This document shows positions 35,318-46,021 of a stretch of 64,000 bases of DNA, piece by piece (position 1 is the first letter of the stretch; every line of letters starts with the position of its first letter). A model generated the notes under the pieces. It was given only the letters and a program-made list of their open reading frames with translations, did not search any database and was not told where the DNA came from. Origin of the DNA: Dimargaris cristalligena (lineage: Eukaryota; Kickxellomycota; Dimargaritomycetes; Dimargaritales; Dimargaritaceae); assembly GCA_027576995.1 (NCBI GenBank), contig JANBQC010000041.1:314-64313 (forward strand). The letters run 5' to 3'. The translations under genes and the position numbers were made by a program.

Positions 35318-36886
35318 ATGGTGAATTTGCTCGTTTCAGGTCATGCCCTGAAACAGTCCGTGAGTAAGACTTGCTCGCTACGCCGCGCCCACCCTTGGTC
35401 CGGTCTACTGGCTGCTACCCGTACCTACTCCTCCTCTTCGTCTTCCTCCTCCTCTTCTTCGTCGAATCGCTCCAAAGGTGGTAACGGTAAAGCCCCCCTC
35501 GCCTTCACTTACACCGTTCACATTGTGCCCCGTGAGTTTGCCAACTCCTCCTTCTTCGCCCAACATCGACCCTTGCTGGATCTCCGGCCCCTTTCCCAGG
35601 CCCAGAGTGTGACCTTCACAATGGGTCGTGGCAGTAACGGTAGTGGTAATGGTAGAATGGGTGAACCCAACACCCGTTCCCGTTCGCTTGGCCCGGCGAA
35701 GGTTCAGGTTTCAATCATTGAAGATTCCACCCCCCGTTCGACCCGGGCTATGGCCCAAGGGGCTACCGTCTCGGAAACTGCGCCGGCAGCAGCAGCAGCA
35801 ACAACGGCCGTCGACGAGGCCCACTGGACGGGCGAAAAACCCTTCCAACACTTGGATAGTCTGGCCCCTTTCCAGGTCGACCCGCACGTCCGGGACCTGG
35901 CCCAACACTTGGCCCGTTTGGATCCCTTCTCACCGCCCAAGGCACCCGTCACCTCTCGCTCCCCCCCCCTGGTGGTTGGTGGACCCAATCCCACTTCGCC
36001 TTATACTCCCGTGCCCCGGACTGCCTCTACCCACACCACCACTAGTAACACCCCTACTACCCCCTTCCGCCGATCCGGATCGGCCCGGGTCCACCGCCCC
36101 AGTCCTACCGTGGAAGCCCCCGAGGAGGCCCTGATCCCTGAAGCCATGCGTCTGGGACCCTTGGCCCCCCGGCTATTCAACCTCGATCCGTCCTCCCCCT
36201 CCGCCCTGACCGCCCACCTCTCCTCCACCCATGGTAGTGGCAGTGGTAGCGGTGACATGGCCGTGGATGCCGAGGAAACTCTCGAAGCCGTCCAGGATTT
36301 CTTTGATGGGGTGGAAATGCGCCAGGAAGCCGCTTTCTATCTGGCCCAACGAACCTCTACCCTCCGCCGGCGGTTTGGTTACGGTATGACCACCGAACCG
36401 ACTTCTTCCTCCCAGACCCTCTCCGACTCCGCCTACACCGTCGTCGAAGAAGCGGACTCCGCTATGGAACGTAGCCCCTACCTCTCCGGACAACGCACCG
36501 TCCACCATCGTATCGCCTGGCAGGTCGCCCTTTCCCGGCGCCGGGCGTACCAGCGCCGTCGGTTGCGGGAAGTTGATGTCCGCGGTGGTTCACCGACCTT
36601 AGGTCGCCACACCCACCCGCACTTCGCCGAACCCCTGCGTCGCGGGAAACTGATCCCTGCCACGCTGCGCCACCGTATTGCGGAAGTGTACAATCCCGTC
36701 GTGTGGCAACAATACGCTTCGGCCTCCGATGTCGGTCATAATACCACCAGCAACAACGGCGGCGAAAATGGTTACCAGCTGGACTCGGTGCTGCGCAAGC
36801 GCCGAAAGAAGATGAACAAGCACAAGCACGAGAAATTGCGCAAGCGGACTCGGGCCCTGCGTAAGCGTCTCAGGAAGACTAGCTAA
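35318..36886 (+). CDS. Mitochondrial small ribosomal subunit protein mS38 type (COX24/AURKAIP1 domain) with a long N-terminal extension
   Basis: A 522-residue single exon. The last 35 residues (about 488-522) carry the strongly basic SVLRKRRKKMNKHKHEKLRKRTR pattern typical of the mS38 (yeast Cox24/Qri5, human AURKAIP1) C-terminal domain, which sits on mitoribosomal RNA near the decoding region. The first 39 residues have Arg/Lys, Ser and hydrophobics and no acidic residue, and fit a mitochondrial targeting sequence. A run of 12 or more Ser follows. The middle is low-complexity with one more ordered block at about 310-420. Relatives are usually 110-200 residues, so about 300 residues are extra. 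The family call rests on the C-terminus only; the extension could be lineage-specific or a fusion. The alternative-frame open stretches over this gene are shadows. Confidence 0.8.
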   Translation: MVNLLVSGHALKQSVSKTCSLRRAHPWSGLLAATRTYSSSSSSSSSSSSNRSKGGNGKAPLAFTYTVHIVPREFANSSFFAQHRPLLDLRPLSQAQSVTFTMGRGSNGSGNGRMGEPNTRSRSLGPAKVQVSIIEDSTPRSTRAMAQGATVSETAPAAAAATTAVDEAHWTGEKPFQHLDSLAPFQVDPHVRDLAQHLARLDPFSPPKAPVTSRSPPLVVGGPNPTSPYTPVPRTASTHTTTSNTPTTPFRRSGSARVHRPSPTVEAPEEALIPEAMRLGPLAPRLFNLDPSSPSALTAHLSSTHGSGSGSGDMAVDAEETLEAVQDFFDGVEMRQEAAFYLAQRTSTLRRRFGYGMTTEPTSSSQTLSDSAYTVVEEADSAMERSPYLSGQRTVHHRIAWQVALSRRRAYQRRRLREVDVRGGSPTLGRHTHPHFAEPLRRGKLIPATLRHRIAEVYNPVVWQQYASASDVGHNTTSNNGGENGYQLDSVLRKRRKKMNKHKHEKLRKRTRALRKRLRKTS

Positions 36887-38162
36887 ATGGGCAGTCTCTA
36901 GGGATGTGTGGGGGTGTAGGGGAGGCAAGGCAAGGCAAGTGAGTAGGGTGGGGGTGAAAATAGGGGCCACGCTCAGTCCTAGCTCGGCCTCAATGACCCG
37001 ATCCCCATGTACCCTTCGCTATCCATTTATTCTCGTGTACACCCTCATCCCCTCCATCCCTTTCTCTCTTGTTTCATTCCATTGGAAACTACACGCCTAT
37101 TTACTGCTACTTCTCAATCGGATAATCCCCCGGTTGCCTTGACTCCCCCCCTCCTTCTCTCCTCTCTTTATCTTTATCTTTGCTATCCGCCATCTATTTT
37201 CTAGAAATACACATTTATGCTCCCCTTTATTACCCACCTGTCCCCCCCTCATTTTATCGTAATGAATTGGCTCTACCTTTGGCCCCTTGTACACTCTACC
37301 GGCTATTGCAATATAGGCGTCTCTTTGCGTGTATAAGGTGTTTGAAAGTAATGAGCCTGAGTGATAGATGATACAGGCGTCGAAATGACCAACAAGCAGC
37401 TGCTCTCCCCTAGTATGTGAGAAGGTGTCTAACAAGCTGACAGATAGATCCCCCGGATAATGTAAAGCCAGCGCGTGGGTGGGAAAGTTCAACAAAATAG
37501 TCTGAATATATGGCAGAAGTTCATCCAGGCTGTATAACGAATAATCCATTTGATGAGGTAAATATTACTGGTCAAAAGTTATTCTCCCGCATATTATCCC
37601 ATACACATATTGGGTAAAATCTTATACAGTTTGGTTGAAGTTCACCCATATTTACAAGATACACGCATCAAAGGTACTTGAGATTACCCACTGAAAAGGC
37701 ATGCTAATTTGTGTTTCAAGTACTAAACATTAAATTAATAGTTATATTTTAGATGGGAAACAGAATGAGACACCCCATAGCCGAACATATATGGGCGAGG
37801 TTGATATGCAGGCGGGCATGTTAACCCAGGATATATTATGTATGTGGGCCGATGAACTAAAAAAGGCTGTGGGTTGGAGATAAATGTTCGGGAAGGAATG
37901 CAGATGTAAAAAAAGTGTCAAGTGATGAAAGGGATTACGTGAAGAAATGGGAATGCATAATAATAACAATAATTTTAAAATGGCTAAAATGCAGACGTGT
38001 ATAAAAAAAGAGAAACTCGGATGAAAGCACAAGGGTTGCCAATTTGCCACTTTGGGTACAGGTCACCCCCTTGGGATAATTAACTTGGTAAATAGAAATA
38101 GAGGGGAGGGGGAAGCTGAAGGCAAGCACATCTAGGCAGAATCCATTTACAAGAGAGGCGCA
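36887..38162. other. Intergenic between convergent mS38 and Sel1-repeat genes
   Basis: C/T-rich just past the mS38 stop, then AT-rich. It contains one real-ATG frame on the - strand (37549-37097), listed separately. Nothing else is supportable. Confidence 0.45.
37097..37549 (-). CDS. Doubtful small ORF, unknown
   Basis: A 150-codon frame with a good ATG. The first 90 residues (MDYSLYSLDELLPYIQ, then FPTHALALHYPGDLSVSLLDTF) look protein-like. The remainder is Lys/Arg-rich and reads antisense through C/T-rich, UTR-like sequence, so it is probably not coding. It might be the 5' exon of a small gene or a relic. No domain, signal peptide or neighbour supports a role. Confidence 0.2.
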   Translation of the reverse strand: MDYSLYSLDELLPYIQTILLNFPTHALALHYPGDLSVSLLDTFSHTRGEQLLVGHFDACIIYHSGSLLSNTLYTQRDAYIAIAGRVYKGPKVEPIHYDKMRGGQVGNKGEHKCVFLENRWRIAKIKIKRGEKEGGSQGNRGIIRLRSSSK

Positions 38163-41100
38163 TTAGGCCGACGAAGGGGAAGAGGACATGGTTGGTGGCC
38201 CCGTCGCCCCGGTATTATACTTGGACTTGAAGATCCACGAGTTACCCACAATTCCCACCCCTTGCTTTTCGGCCAACCGGAAATACTGGGCGGCGCGGTA
38301 CTTATCGACGGGGACCCCCCGGCCGTTGAGGTAGCAGAAGGCGATATCATTTTGGGCGTCTGCATCACCCAAATCGGCGGACAGTTCAAAGTAAAAGGCT
38401 GCCGTGGACAAATCCGACCGGACCCCCCAGCCATTCTGGAAACAGACCGCCAGTTCGTAGAGAGCAATGGCGAGCTCTTGTTTGGCAATCAGGGTGCTGG
38501 CCGTGTCCCGCACACTCTCCTTGAGCTCCACAATGGCGTGACTGACGGCCTTTTGCAAGCACTTGAAAGCGAATTCTGGGTCCGCCTTGCAGCCCCACCC
38601 ATGCCGGAGGGCAATGCCGTAGAAGAAGAGTCCCAGCGAGGAGCCTTGCAGGGCGGCTTGGCGGAACAGGTGGGTGGATTGACGCAGATCCCCCTGGTCA
38701 TGGGCCGCGAGGGCGCTCTGTAGGAAGGCGTCCCCGTCGTCCATGGCAGCATTATCCCCGGAAGCTGTCGGATGTAGCAAATCGGGACTATGGGGCTGGG
38801 GGGCTACACCAACCATTTCGGCGGTATGGGGAGCGACACCGCTATTGGCAACCAGGGGGGACGGAGGTCGGGAGATACGGGGACTAGTAACGGGACTCCT
38901 CCTTCCCATGGGTAGGGCTGGGGAGGGCAGGTTCAAGGCACCAGAGCGACTACTCGCCGCTAGGAGAGCATCCTGTAGAGCCTGGGGGTCGGTACCCAGT
39001 GTAAGTAAATCAGGGGAGGAAGAAGGGGGAAGGTGGGGTGGTTCGAGGGGAATGGATGTCAGATGCAGCGCGTCAGCAGCAACCATGGTTGGAGTAAAGT
39101 CCCTGGGGCTAGCCACTGTAGGCAAGTAAGATGAATGGTCGAACTCTTGGGAGAGGCGATATTCCATAGGACTAGAGGAGAGGGGAGGTACCCGAAGTTT
39201 TAGCGATGCCATTCCTTGGTCCATCGAACGCCAACTGGAAGGTGAGGTGGAATGAGAGGGGATGGTAATACCGCCCAGCAAAGTGGTCGTATTAGAGTCA
39301 TCATCAGTGCTACTCGGCGGGGGGTTCAGCAGAGGTAGTACCGAAGCCACGGGCGATGCATCGGGAGAGTGGCTTGAGTTCTCAGACGAGTCTGAAGCCC
39401 GTCGAATAGGCACGTTGCGGGATAGGCCAGTATCAATGCGAAGGGGCCCAGGTAGTGGGGAAGATGAAGCCAGGGGGGCGGGGGGTTTCAAGCGAGTTGG
39501 GCCCGGGCCAACGGCCGAGAGGGGGCTAGTCTTGCCACTAGAGCTAGGCCGACGTTCGACCATAAAGGGGGGCATCATCCGGGACGGGGACGAGCCCGCC
39601 GTTGGACTGGTGGGGCTATTTCCACGGCTGGGAAGGGCGCGGATGGACCCGGTCGCATCAGTCGGGGACGTTGAGGGAGCCATTCCCTCGAGGGATAAGT
39701 CGTTCTGGGCAAAGGGCTTTGGGATAGGAGCCGCCAACAACATAGCGTCGGCTTTAGTATCCACTACGGCAGCGGAGAGGGCCGACAGAGTGGAAATCCG
39801 AGGGGGAAGGGACATGGTACCAACTTTAGAGGTGGGTTCGGTGGGCGACCCTGCCAGCGGTGAGCGTGAAGGCGCGCCCGCGGAGCTTTGGGGCTCGGAT
39901 GCGGGTAAGCTAGTACTGATGGGGGAGGGCATCAAAGGCTGCGGCGCTGCACTAGTGTCATCATGAGCATTTGCGAGTGTCGATACGGGATTGCTGAGGG
40001 AGGGTATGTTTGACCTCTGGCCGATTTCGGAACCAGTGTGGCTGGAGGTAGTGGCACGATCCGATTCCAAAGAGTGTAGGGAGGATGTACGAATCGGGAT
40101 CCTAATACGTGGAGGTAGAGTGGATTCGGCGTGTGGGGGTGGTGGGAACGAAGTCACCCAGGCCTCGCTGTTGGTCGACTGACTAGCCGAACTATCATTA
40201 CTGGTTATAATATTGGCTTCATCAAGGCTACACCGAGTAGGCGAGGCTGACGGGGCCACGGAATCGAGTAAAGAGCCTCCAAAATGGGACCAGGGACGGG
40301 GTAGAGGCTGAAAACTGGCTGATCCACCACGCGGAAGGGGTTGACCCGGTATATTGGCATGTCCGCTGCTATGGCGGGCAGTTGTGGCGGCGTACGCGGA
40401 GCTGGGTCGCTCAGGTAGAGGGAGTGGGGTTGAGCGGCTATCAGTGAATGTTGGTGGCATGGCTCGATCACGGGCCCGGCTAGCACGAGGCAAGGGCATT
40501 GTAGCGGCTGATTCGATTTGGGGGGACATGGGGACGGGTCGGTGGTCAAATGTCCGGCTCACCGGGTCGTCATCGGCAGTAAAGGTATCGCTGAGGGCCC
40601 GGGGAGTTGTTCGCACCACAGAGTGTACGACAAACGACGACGACGCCGGAGATGAAAGGAGGGACGATGACGAAGCGGTCCGTTTCCCTTCGCGAACGGA
40701 CTGACTGCCGGAAGCGTGTTGGTGGCTATTATGATCAACCCCACTCGTGGAATGGCGAGCGGCTGTGGCGTAGCCACTTCCAGCCCACCACCCCGACCAA
40801 GAGTTGGCGTCGGTTGGGCTGGAGGGCCGGGCAGATCGCATAAACGCCAATGGTTTTTCTAGTAAGCGGTTAAATTGACTGGTCATCCGGCGACCCCGAC
40901 TTTTGCCCGACTCGCCGTATAGACCCGGGAGTTGGGCGTCCGGATAGGGTGGCCCAGTCGAGCGGCCGGTGGTGTGAACGTTATTGGTTTCGGGCACCAG
41001 AGGGGTCGATACCGAGGCCCCCCGAATAGATGGCAAGGTATGCCTCGAAGGCTGGGTGACCGGGATAGGAACATGTACCTTATCAGATATGAGCACCGAT

Positions 41101-42386
41101 TCGGAGGATGGGGCAGGGTTATCGTCGGCATTGGCCGAATAGCTACAGCGGCCCAAGGGCGATGGCACGGCCAAGCGAGCGGTACCCCCCGACTCCGACC
41201 CCACGCTCTCCAGGGACTGCAGCGACGCACTGCGGGATCGATTGACCAAATCCCGTTCGAACGTGGGGTATCCCTGAAGTAGCCGAGTATACGAGAGACG
41301 ACGCCTCTGGTCAGCGGTCATGGAGGCCTCGGCTTCGGGGTCGTACGGTGAAATGGGGGAGTGACAGGCGGATCGGTGGCCATCACCGGGTGGGATAATG
41401 ATGGTGAGGGATCGTCCAACAGCATCACCGGTTCTAGTTTCGGGACCGAGTTCTTCACGGGGAGCGGCCGGGTCGGCGAAGAGGGCCTCGGCGGATGAGC
41501 GGGCGGATTCTAAAGTTGCGGAAGCCGGTGGGAATAGCTGGCCATGGAGCAAGCCCACATCAAGGTCGGATTTATTAAGCTTGGATTTGTGGTACACGGG
41601 GGACAATGGTGTATCCATACGAGGCTGGTTACGCACCGAGGAGAAGCCCCGGCCAGCATGGGGGGGAGCTGAAGAGGGTGGAGGTAGCGGTTTTTTGGGT
41701 GGCGGCTGATCATCGCCTTTTCTATTTCCTTCACCACCCATGGTGGGAGACGTGGGGGAATGGACAATCTTGAGTATCTCAACGGTTGGGGAATCGGGTG
41801 ACTTGGCCAGTGAAGTACGACTTGAATTACTGCTTTGCATAAAATTTTGGACAATCGGGTTAGCCTGGGGCAACCATGACAGGATTTTGCGGCGTCGCGT
41901 TCCGCCGGGCACCGGGCCGCCCTCGGCAAACAAGGTCGGGGGGCTGGGAGGTTTATGGCCGGACAAGGTGGGATTCGTGACTGACCGGTCTCGGGTCGGG
42001 TACGGGGGGGCTACATTCGTGACGGGGTTGTCGGTGACCTTGGTGGCCGAGGGAAGACCACCACCACCCGCCGTTGGGCCAATGGAATCCCTCCTGGACA
42101 CCCCCGGCAGTTTCAGGGAGGGTGACCGCCGCTGGGTATCTATGCGAAGGAATCCGGGGGGTGGTTTAGCAGCTGAACTAGGGGAAGTGGGAGCTGTACC
42201 CTGGGGGTCGGCCGAGTCGCGGGGGGTGGGGGTGGCCCCTACGGCCCCCTCGGGAGACAAGGTGGCGGTCTGGGGAGATAGAATGGTCGAAATGGTCGGG
42301 ACGACGAGGGTAGGGGACTTGGCAACAGGGTCGTCCTTCCGCGCGGGGGCGAAATTCGAAGGCAAGTACCGTTTGAATGCCTTCAT
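38163..42386 (-). CDS. Large Sel1-repeat protein, Dsf2/Nif1-like
   Basis: A single open frame of 1407 residues from the ATG at 42386; the open frame continues upstream without an ATG. About 1200 N-terminal residues are low-complexity (Ser/Pro/Thr) with many SP/TP sites. From about 1215 a folded domain of Sel1-type helical repeats begins, with FFYGIALRHGWGCKADPEFAFKCL, YELAVCFQNGWGVRSDLSTAAFYFELSA and NDIAFCYLNGRGVPVDKYRAAQYFRLAE patterns (given here as motif tracts), ending near GNSWIFKSKY. This layout, a long disordered N-terminus with C-terminal Sel1 repeats, matches fungal Dsf2/Nif1 proteins. In S. pombe Nif1 interacts with the Nim1 (Cdr1) kinase and delays mitotic entry. The specific orthology is inference; the Sel1 assignment is firm. 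A purine-rich + strand upstream fits its promoter. Confidence 0.8.
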   Translation of the reverse strand: MKAFKRYLPSNFAPARKDDPVAKSPTLVVPTISTILSPQTATLSPEGAVGATPTPRDSADPQGTAPTSPSSAAKPPPGFLRIDTQRRSPSLKLPGVSRRDSIGPTAGGGGLPSATKVTDNPVTNVAPPYPTRDRSVTNPTLSGHKPPSPPTLFAEGGPVPGGTRRRKILSWLPQANPIVQNFMQSSNSSRTSLAKSPDSPTVEILKIVHSPTSPTMGGEGNRKGDDQPPPKKPLPPPSSAPPHAGRGFSSVRNQPRMDTPLSPVYHKSKLNKSDLDVGLLHGQLFPPASATLESARSSAEALFADPAAPREELGPETRTGDAVGRSLTIIIPPGDGHRSACHSPISPYDPEAEASMTADQRRRLSYTRLLQGYPTFERDLVNRSRSASLQSLESVGSESGGTARLAVPSPLGRCSYSANADDNPAPSSESVLISDKVHVPIPVTQPSRHTLPSIRGASVSTPLVPETNNVHTTGRSTGPPYPDAQLPGLYGESGKSRGRRMTSQFNRLLEKPLAFMRSARPSSPTDANSWSGWWAGSGYATAARHSTSGVDHNSHQHASGSQSVREGKRTASSSSLLSSPASSSFVVHSVVRTTPRALSDTFTADDDPVSRTFDHRPVPMSPQIESAATMPLPRASRARDRAMPPTFTDSRSTPLPLPERPSSAYAATTARHSSGHANIPGQPLPRGGSASFQPLPRPWSHFGGSLLDSVAPSASPTRCSLDEANIITSNDSSASQSTNSEAWVTSFPPPPHAESTLPPRIRIPIRTSSLHSLESDRATTSSHTGSEIGQRSNIPSLSNPVSTLANAHDDTSAAPQPLMPSPISTSLPASEPQSSAGAPSRSPLAGSPTEPTSKVGTMSLPPRISTLSALSAAVVDTKADAMLLAAPIPKPFAQNDLSLEGMAPSTSPTDATGSIRALPSRGNSPTSPTAGSSPSRMMPPFMVERRPSSSGKTSPLSAVGPGPTRLKPPAPLASSSPLPGPLRIDTGLSRNVPIRRASDSSENSSHSPDASPVASVLPLLNPPPSSTDDDSNTTTLLGGITIPSHSTSPSSWRSMDQGMASLKLRVPPLSSSPMEYRLSQEFDHSSYLPTVASPRDFTPTMVAADALHLTSIPLEPPHLPPSSSPDLLTLGTDPQALQDALLAASSRSGALNLPSPALPMGRRSPVTSPRISRPPSPLVANSGVAPHTAEMVGVAPQPHSPDLLHPTASGDNAAMDDGDAFLQSALAAHDQGDLRQSTHLFRQAALQGSSLGLFFYGIALRHGWGCKADPEFAFKCLQKAVSHAIVELKESVRDTASTLIAKQELAIALYELAVCFQNGWGVRSDLSTAAFYFELSADLGDADAQNDIAFCYLNGRGVPVDKYRAAQYFRLAEKQGVGIVGNSWIFKSKYNTGATGPPTMSSSPSSA

Positions 42387-42690
42387 GGTGAAGGTATGTG
42401 AGGAATTAGGGAGGGGGAGGAGGGGGAGAGTTGAAGAAAAGAGAGACAATGGCCAAGGCCAAGGGAGAGTGGATTGAATTTACACCTAGAGGAGTTGGTT
42501 GTTGTAGTGGTAGTGGGGAGTTTGAAAAATAGGATTGGATAGTGTCGGAGTAGAAGGGGTAGGGAAGGGTTCATGGGGTGTGGGTAAGAAGAGAGAGAGA
42601 ATTGGTGACAATAGAGAGAACTCGAGGGAAGAGAAGGAGGAAAGGGAGGATAACTAAGGAGGAAAGAAGAAAAGCGGAAAAGGTGCTTTC
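42387..42690 (-). promoter_or_regulatory. Pyrimidine-rich (on the - strand) promoter of the Sel1-repeat gene
   Basis: About 300 bases of nearly pure purine on the + strand (GAGAGAG, GGAGG, GAAGAA), that is, C/T-rich in the direction of transcription, directly before the ATG. Role inferred. Confidence 0.4.
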
Positions 42691-45600
42691 AGCAGACGGC
42701 CTGGGGAACGCATTATAAAGTAAAGGCTGCGCTGAACTTGGAGTGTGGTGAGTCGAGCATACAGTCTAAGGTAAAAAGAGTATTAAAAGGGCATATAGCT
42801 AGGGCTGTGCATATAACCACCACGGCCTGCTATTATTACTACTACTACGGGGGACGACTAACTAGAGCGGCAGCTGACAGGCATGCTAAGACAATAGTAA
42901 CAATGATTTATTGTAATAAGAGTAAGAATATATATATATATGTATCTGAGTGGAAATGGAAATGCCAACAGTCATCTACGCCCACGCAAACAGTAATGAT
43001 CCACTGCTACTACTACTACTACATACGTTTACCAGCCAGTCAGTCCTACCCCCCTTAACAATGCTATTTATATCCATATCCGTCCAAATAAAACACTCCA
43101 GCTAAGTCCGGATAGGAGGAGGTCCCAGTAAAATGCAAGGGCCAAAAATAGACGGGTGTATGAGAATGAACCAACCACCAATTTACATTCCAATTTTAAT
43201 CTCAAATTCAGATTCAAGCTCAGTCCAGTTCCATGACAACTTTGTTATTCCACCCCAACCGGGCCCGAGAAAAATTAAATATATATATAATAAAACCACC
43301 CCTCACCAGGGGTCCAGCAGCTGACGTACAACCCACGGAGGCAACGCTTACACTGACTCCCCTCTTGCTACTCCGGCGCCTTCAACAAGAACTTGGCAAA
43401 GGCCAGCTGTGCCCATTACGACAACAGCAGGAGCTGGTCATGGTTATTGGCAGACCGGTAGGTAAGTAATACCAGAATCGAATGGAAGAGTGTACACATG
43501 TCTTCTTTCCTTTTCTTTCCTATTTTACGGTATATACATGGTCTATCTGAGGGGTAAATGAATAGGACAGACTGGGTAGTAAGAGGCCTCCATCTACAAC
43601 AATAGACCAGTCCAGGCAGAGTCATGCCTGACGAAGGCAGGTCTAAAAATAGCTTATAGGAGGGTAAGAAGTGTCACACAGCCTGTAAGACAATAAATGA
43701 AAAGGGGGGAATAAATACATTTATTAGCAGTACTTTAGATATATATTAATTGCATTATGTAATCGGTATATCGTGCTAATTAAATAATTGGCAGTCGGTG
43801 TACCATGGGCAAAAAGACATTCATGAAAGAAGGGTGGGGGATTTATTGATGACGGTAAGTAGAAAGAATGGCTCTGTGCTGTACAAACGTTGCTCCCCCT
43901 TCTTCCACTCTGCCGTGGGTGTGAGAGTTACCCAGCCCAATACGGCCGCCAGCCACATAGCAGCAAAGTTCCACCCATGGAATAAGGGAGAAGGAATACG
44001 GAGGAGAAGGGGTTCTAAACAATGGGTAAAATAATGCCTCGTCTGGTAATAATGATGGTGATGCTATGTACTGGCAGCATTCCATACCCCCTCCCCTGCT
44101 ATAGGTGCTTGCTTAACTCTAACTACATGTAGTTATAATGCAATTAACCACCTCCCCCCTCCAATAGGTGTGTGGGGCTCTATTGTTGTCTCGGACAGCG
44201 TACATATAATATGTCTGTGTTTCTCTATCCCCTGTTTTTCCACCCGTATACTACTACTATTGTAAGCGAGCAGGCCGAGTGGGGCCGGAAATAAGGCAAT
44301 AAAATAACTAGCGATCACCGAGTAGGGTGTAAATAACTGGACAAAATGAAATAGAGCTCGTAGGCACAATATAATTATTAGTATTTTATTGAAAGACACA
44401 GGATAATGGTAGGCCGCTCGAGCAGTGGGTTATATTCCTCTGGGATGAGGCGTTGTTCTTGTGCCGCTGGGGGAAGGCCGTTTCCTCTTCCTGTGGGGAA
44501 GGTTGAATGATTCCAGGTCATGTGACCCATATGGTCTTCCTCACTTGGTCGAAGGTACTGTGAGGGGAGGATCGGCCTCTCGTCTCTGAGTGGGGACGGC
44601 CTCCCCCGGTTGCACTATAACCTTGATATAAAATAGTCTTATTTTCGGGGGGGTTCGCGCATCTAAAGATAAATTCAAGATCCCGAAACAGCAGTCCAAA
44701 TCGGCAAATGAATTACCCCATTCAATGCCCCGTCCGAATACAGGCGTGACTGTTGAGCCTTTTTTTCCCGGCATAGTCTGTGATTGTGCGGTTCCGCAGA
44801 CCAAAAGGTATATTATATATATTAATACCAGCCTTGTCCCCACCCCCTCCTTCCCCCGCGGATCATACCCGTGTGGAGTTTAATTATCTCCGGTCCATGG
44901 TCTATTTATAAATAGGCTAATTGGGTCTCTACCATCGTAACCGCAACAGCTCCCCGCATAAGATCCCCTTGAAGTGTCCTAATGAACCTTGATTTAAATG
45001 CAAATCCGAGTCACGCTTTAGTCACTGTAGTGGTTACAAGTCGCAGGAGGGGGCATACTTCACACCAAATCAACCGGCCTAAGCCATTCAAGCAACAAAG
45101 TACCCTTCTTCATCGTCAACTACTATTAATAGTTCCGTGGATTAATTGGGACCACGTTTATTGTTATAGAGCATACACACGTGTAATTTAATGGTGAACA
45201 ATTAATTATACGAGTACAATCATGCTAATAGTAATACAGGTAATAAACCAAACAGGTTAATCCGAGAATTCGGAATTGGTAGAGGGAGAGGTGGAAACAT
45301 CTTCCAAAGTAGAGTATAGAATGATAGTGAGTAATATCACCATTACTATAGCCATGTAGAAATAACTATTACATACAAGAAGTACAAAAAAATGAGAATG
45401 GCTGGGAAATGTTGAATTCCCTAGTATTGCTGAACATAATAGGGGGGAGGTACACGCACAGGCCAATCTACTATCATCTAGAGCCCACAGGTATAATAGA
45501 AGCTATGCCATACCAAACCATGAAAAGGTAGGTCGTATAACATATATCCCATAGTATTGTTCATAATCAAAGGAGGTGTTTTCCAGCGGCAGGATAGTAG

Positions 45601-46021
45601 TAGTGGCTAAAAAATATTTCAAGGAAACCGGCGAAAAGAGTAATGGTGGGTTATAGGATAATCAAGCAATGTTCCAGACATTTATCGAATAGGTCACTCA
45701 TCTCATTTCAGCGCCAACTACTACCGACCCCCTCTTCCCAAGTCTCAGTGACTCCTCCCCTTCCACTGTTCCGACGGAATCCCGTCTAACCTAGATTGGA
45801 TACAGAGAAAGAAGGGAGGGGCGGGCTCTCTTCTGTTGATTGGTTCATCGTGCGTCACCGTGACCTAATATATTCAAGGGAATCGGGTCTGGTTTTCCGG
45901 GGGGTTAATATTTGTCTGACAAGGGTCGTCTCGTATAACACCACTACTACCCTCTTCCTCCTCCACATCCATCTATTCCAGAATGGGCGATGATGATGTC
46001 ATTGGACACCATAGTAATAAA
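42691..46021. other. Intergenic, no supportable gene
   Basis: Trinucleotide (TAC)-like short repeats at 42832-42848 and 43003-43022. Small frames on both strands lack domains. A 100-codon frame at 44843-44541 (-) starts with a signal-peptide-like stretch but has no ATG before it. Confidence 0.45.

Noticed and set aside
35628..36134. 168-codon alternative frame inside the mS38 gene
   Set aside because: Pro/Arg-rich shadow frame of a GC-biased coding sequence; no domain.
44541..44843. 100-codon frame with a signal-peptide-like start
   Set aside because: It begins with GTG and no ATG precedes the hydrophobic segment; no acceptor site makes it a clear exon.
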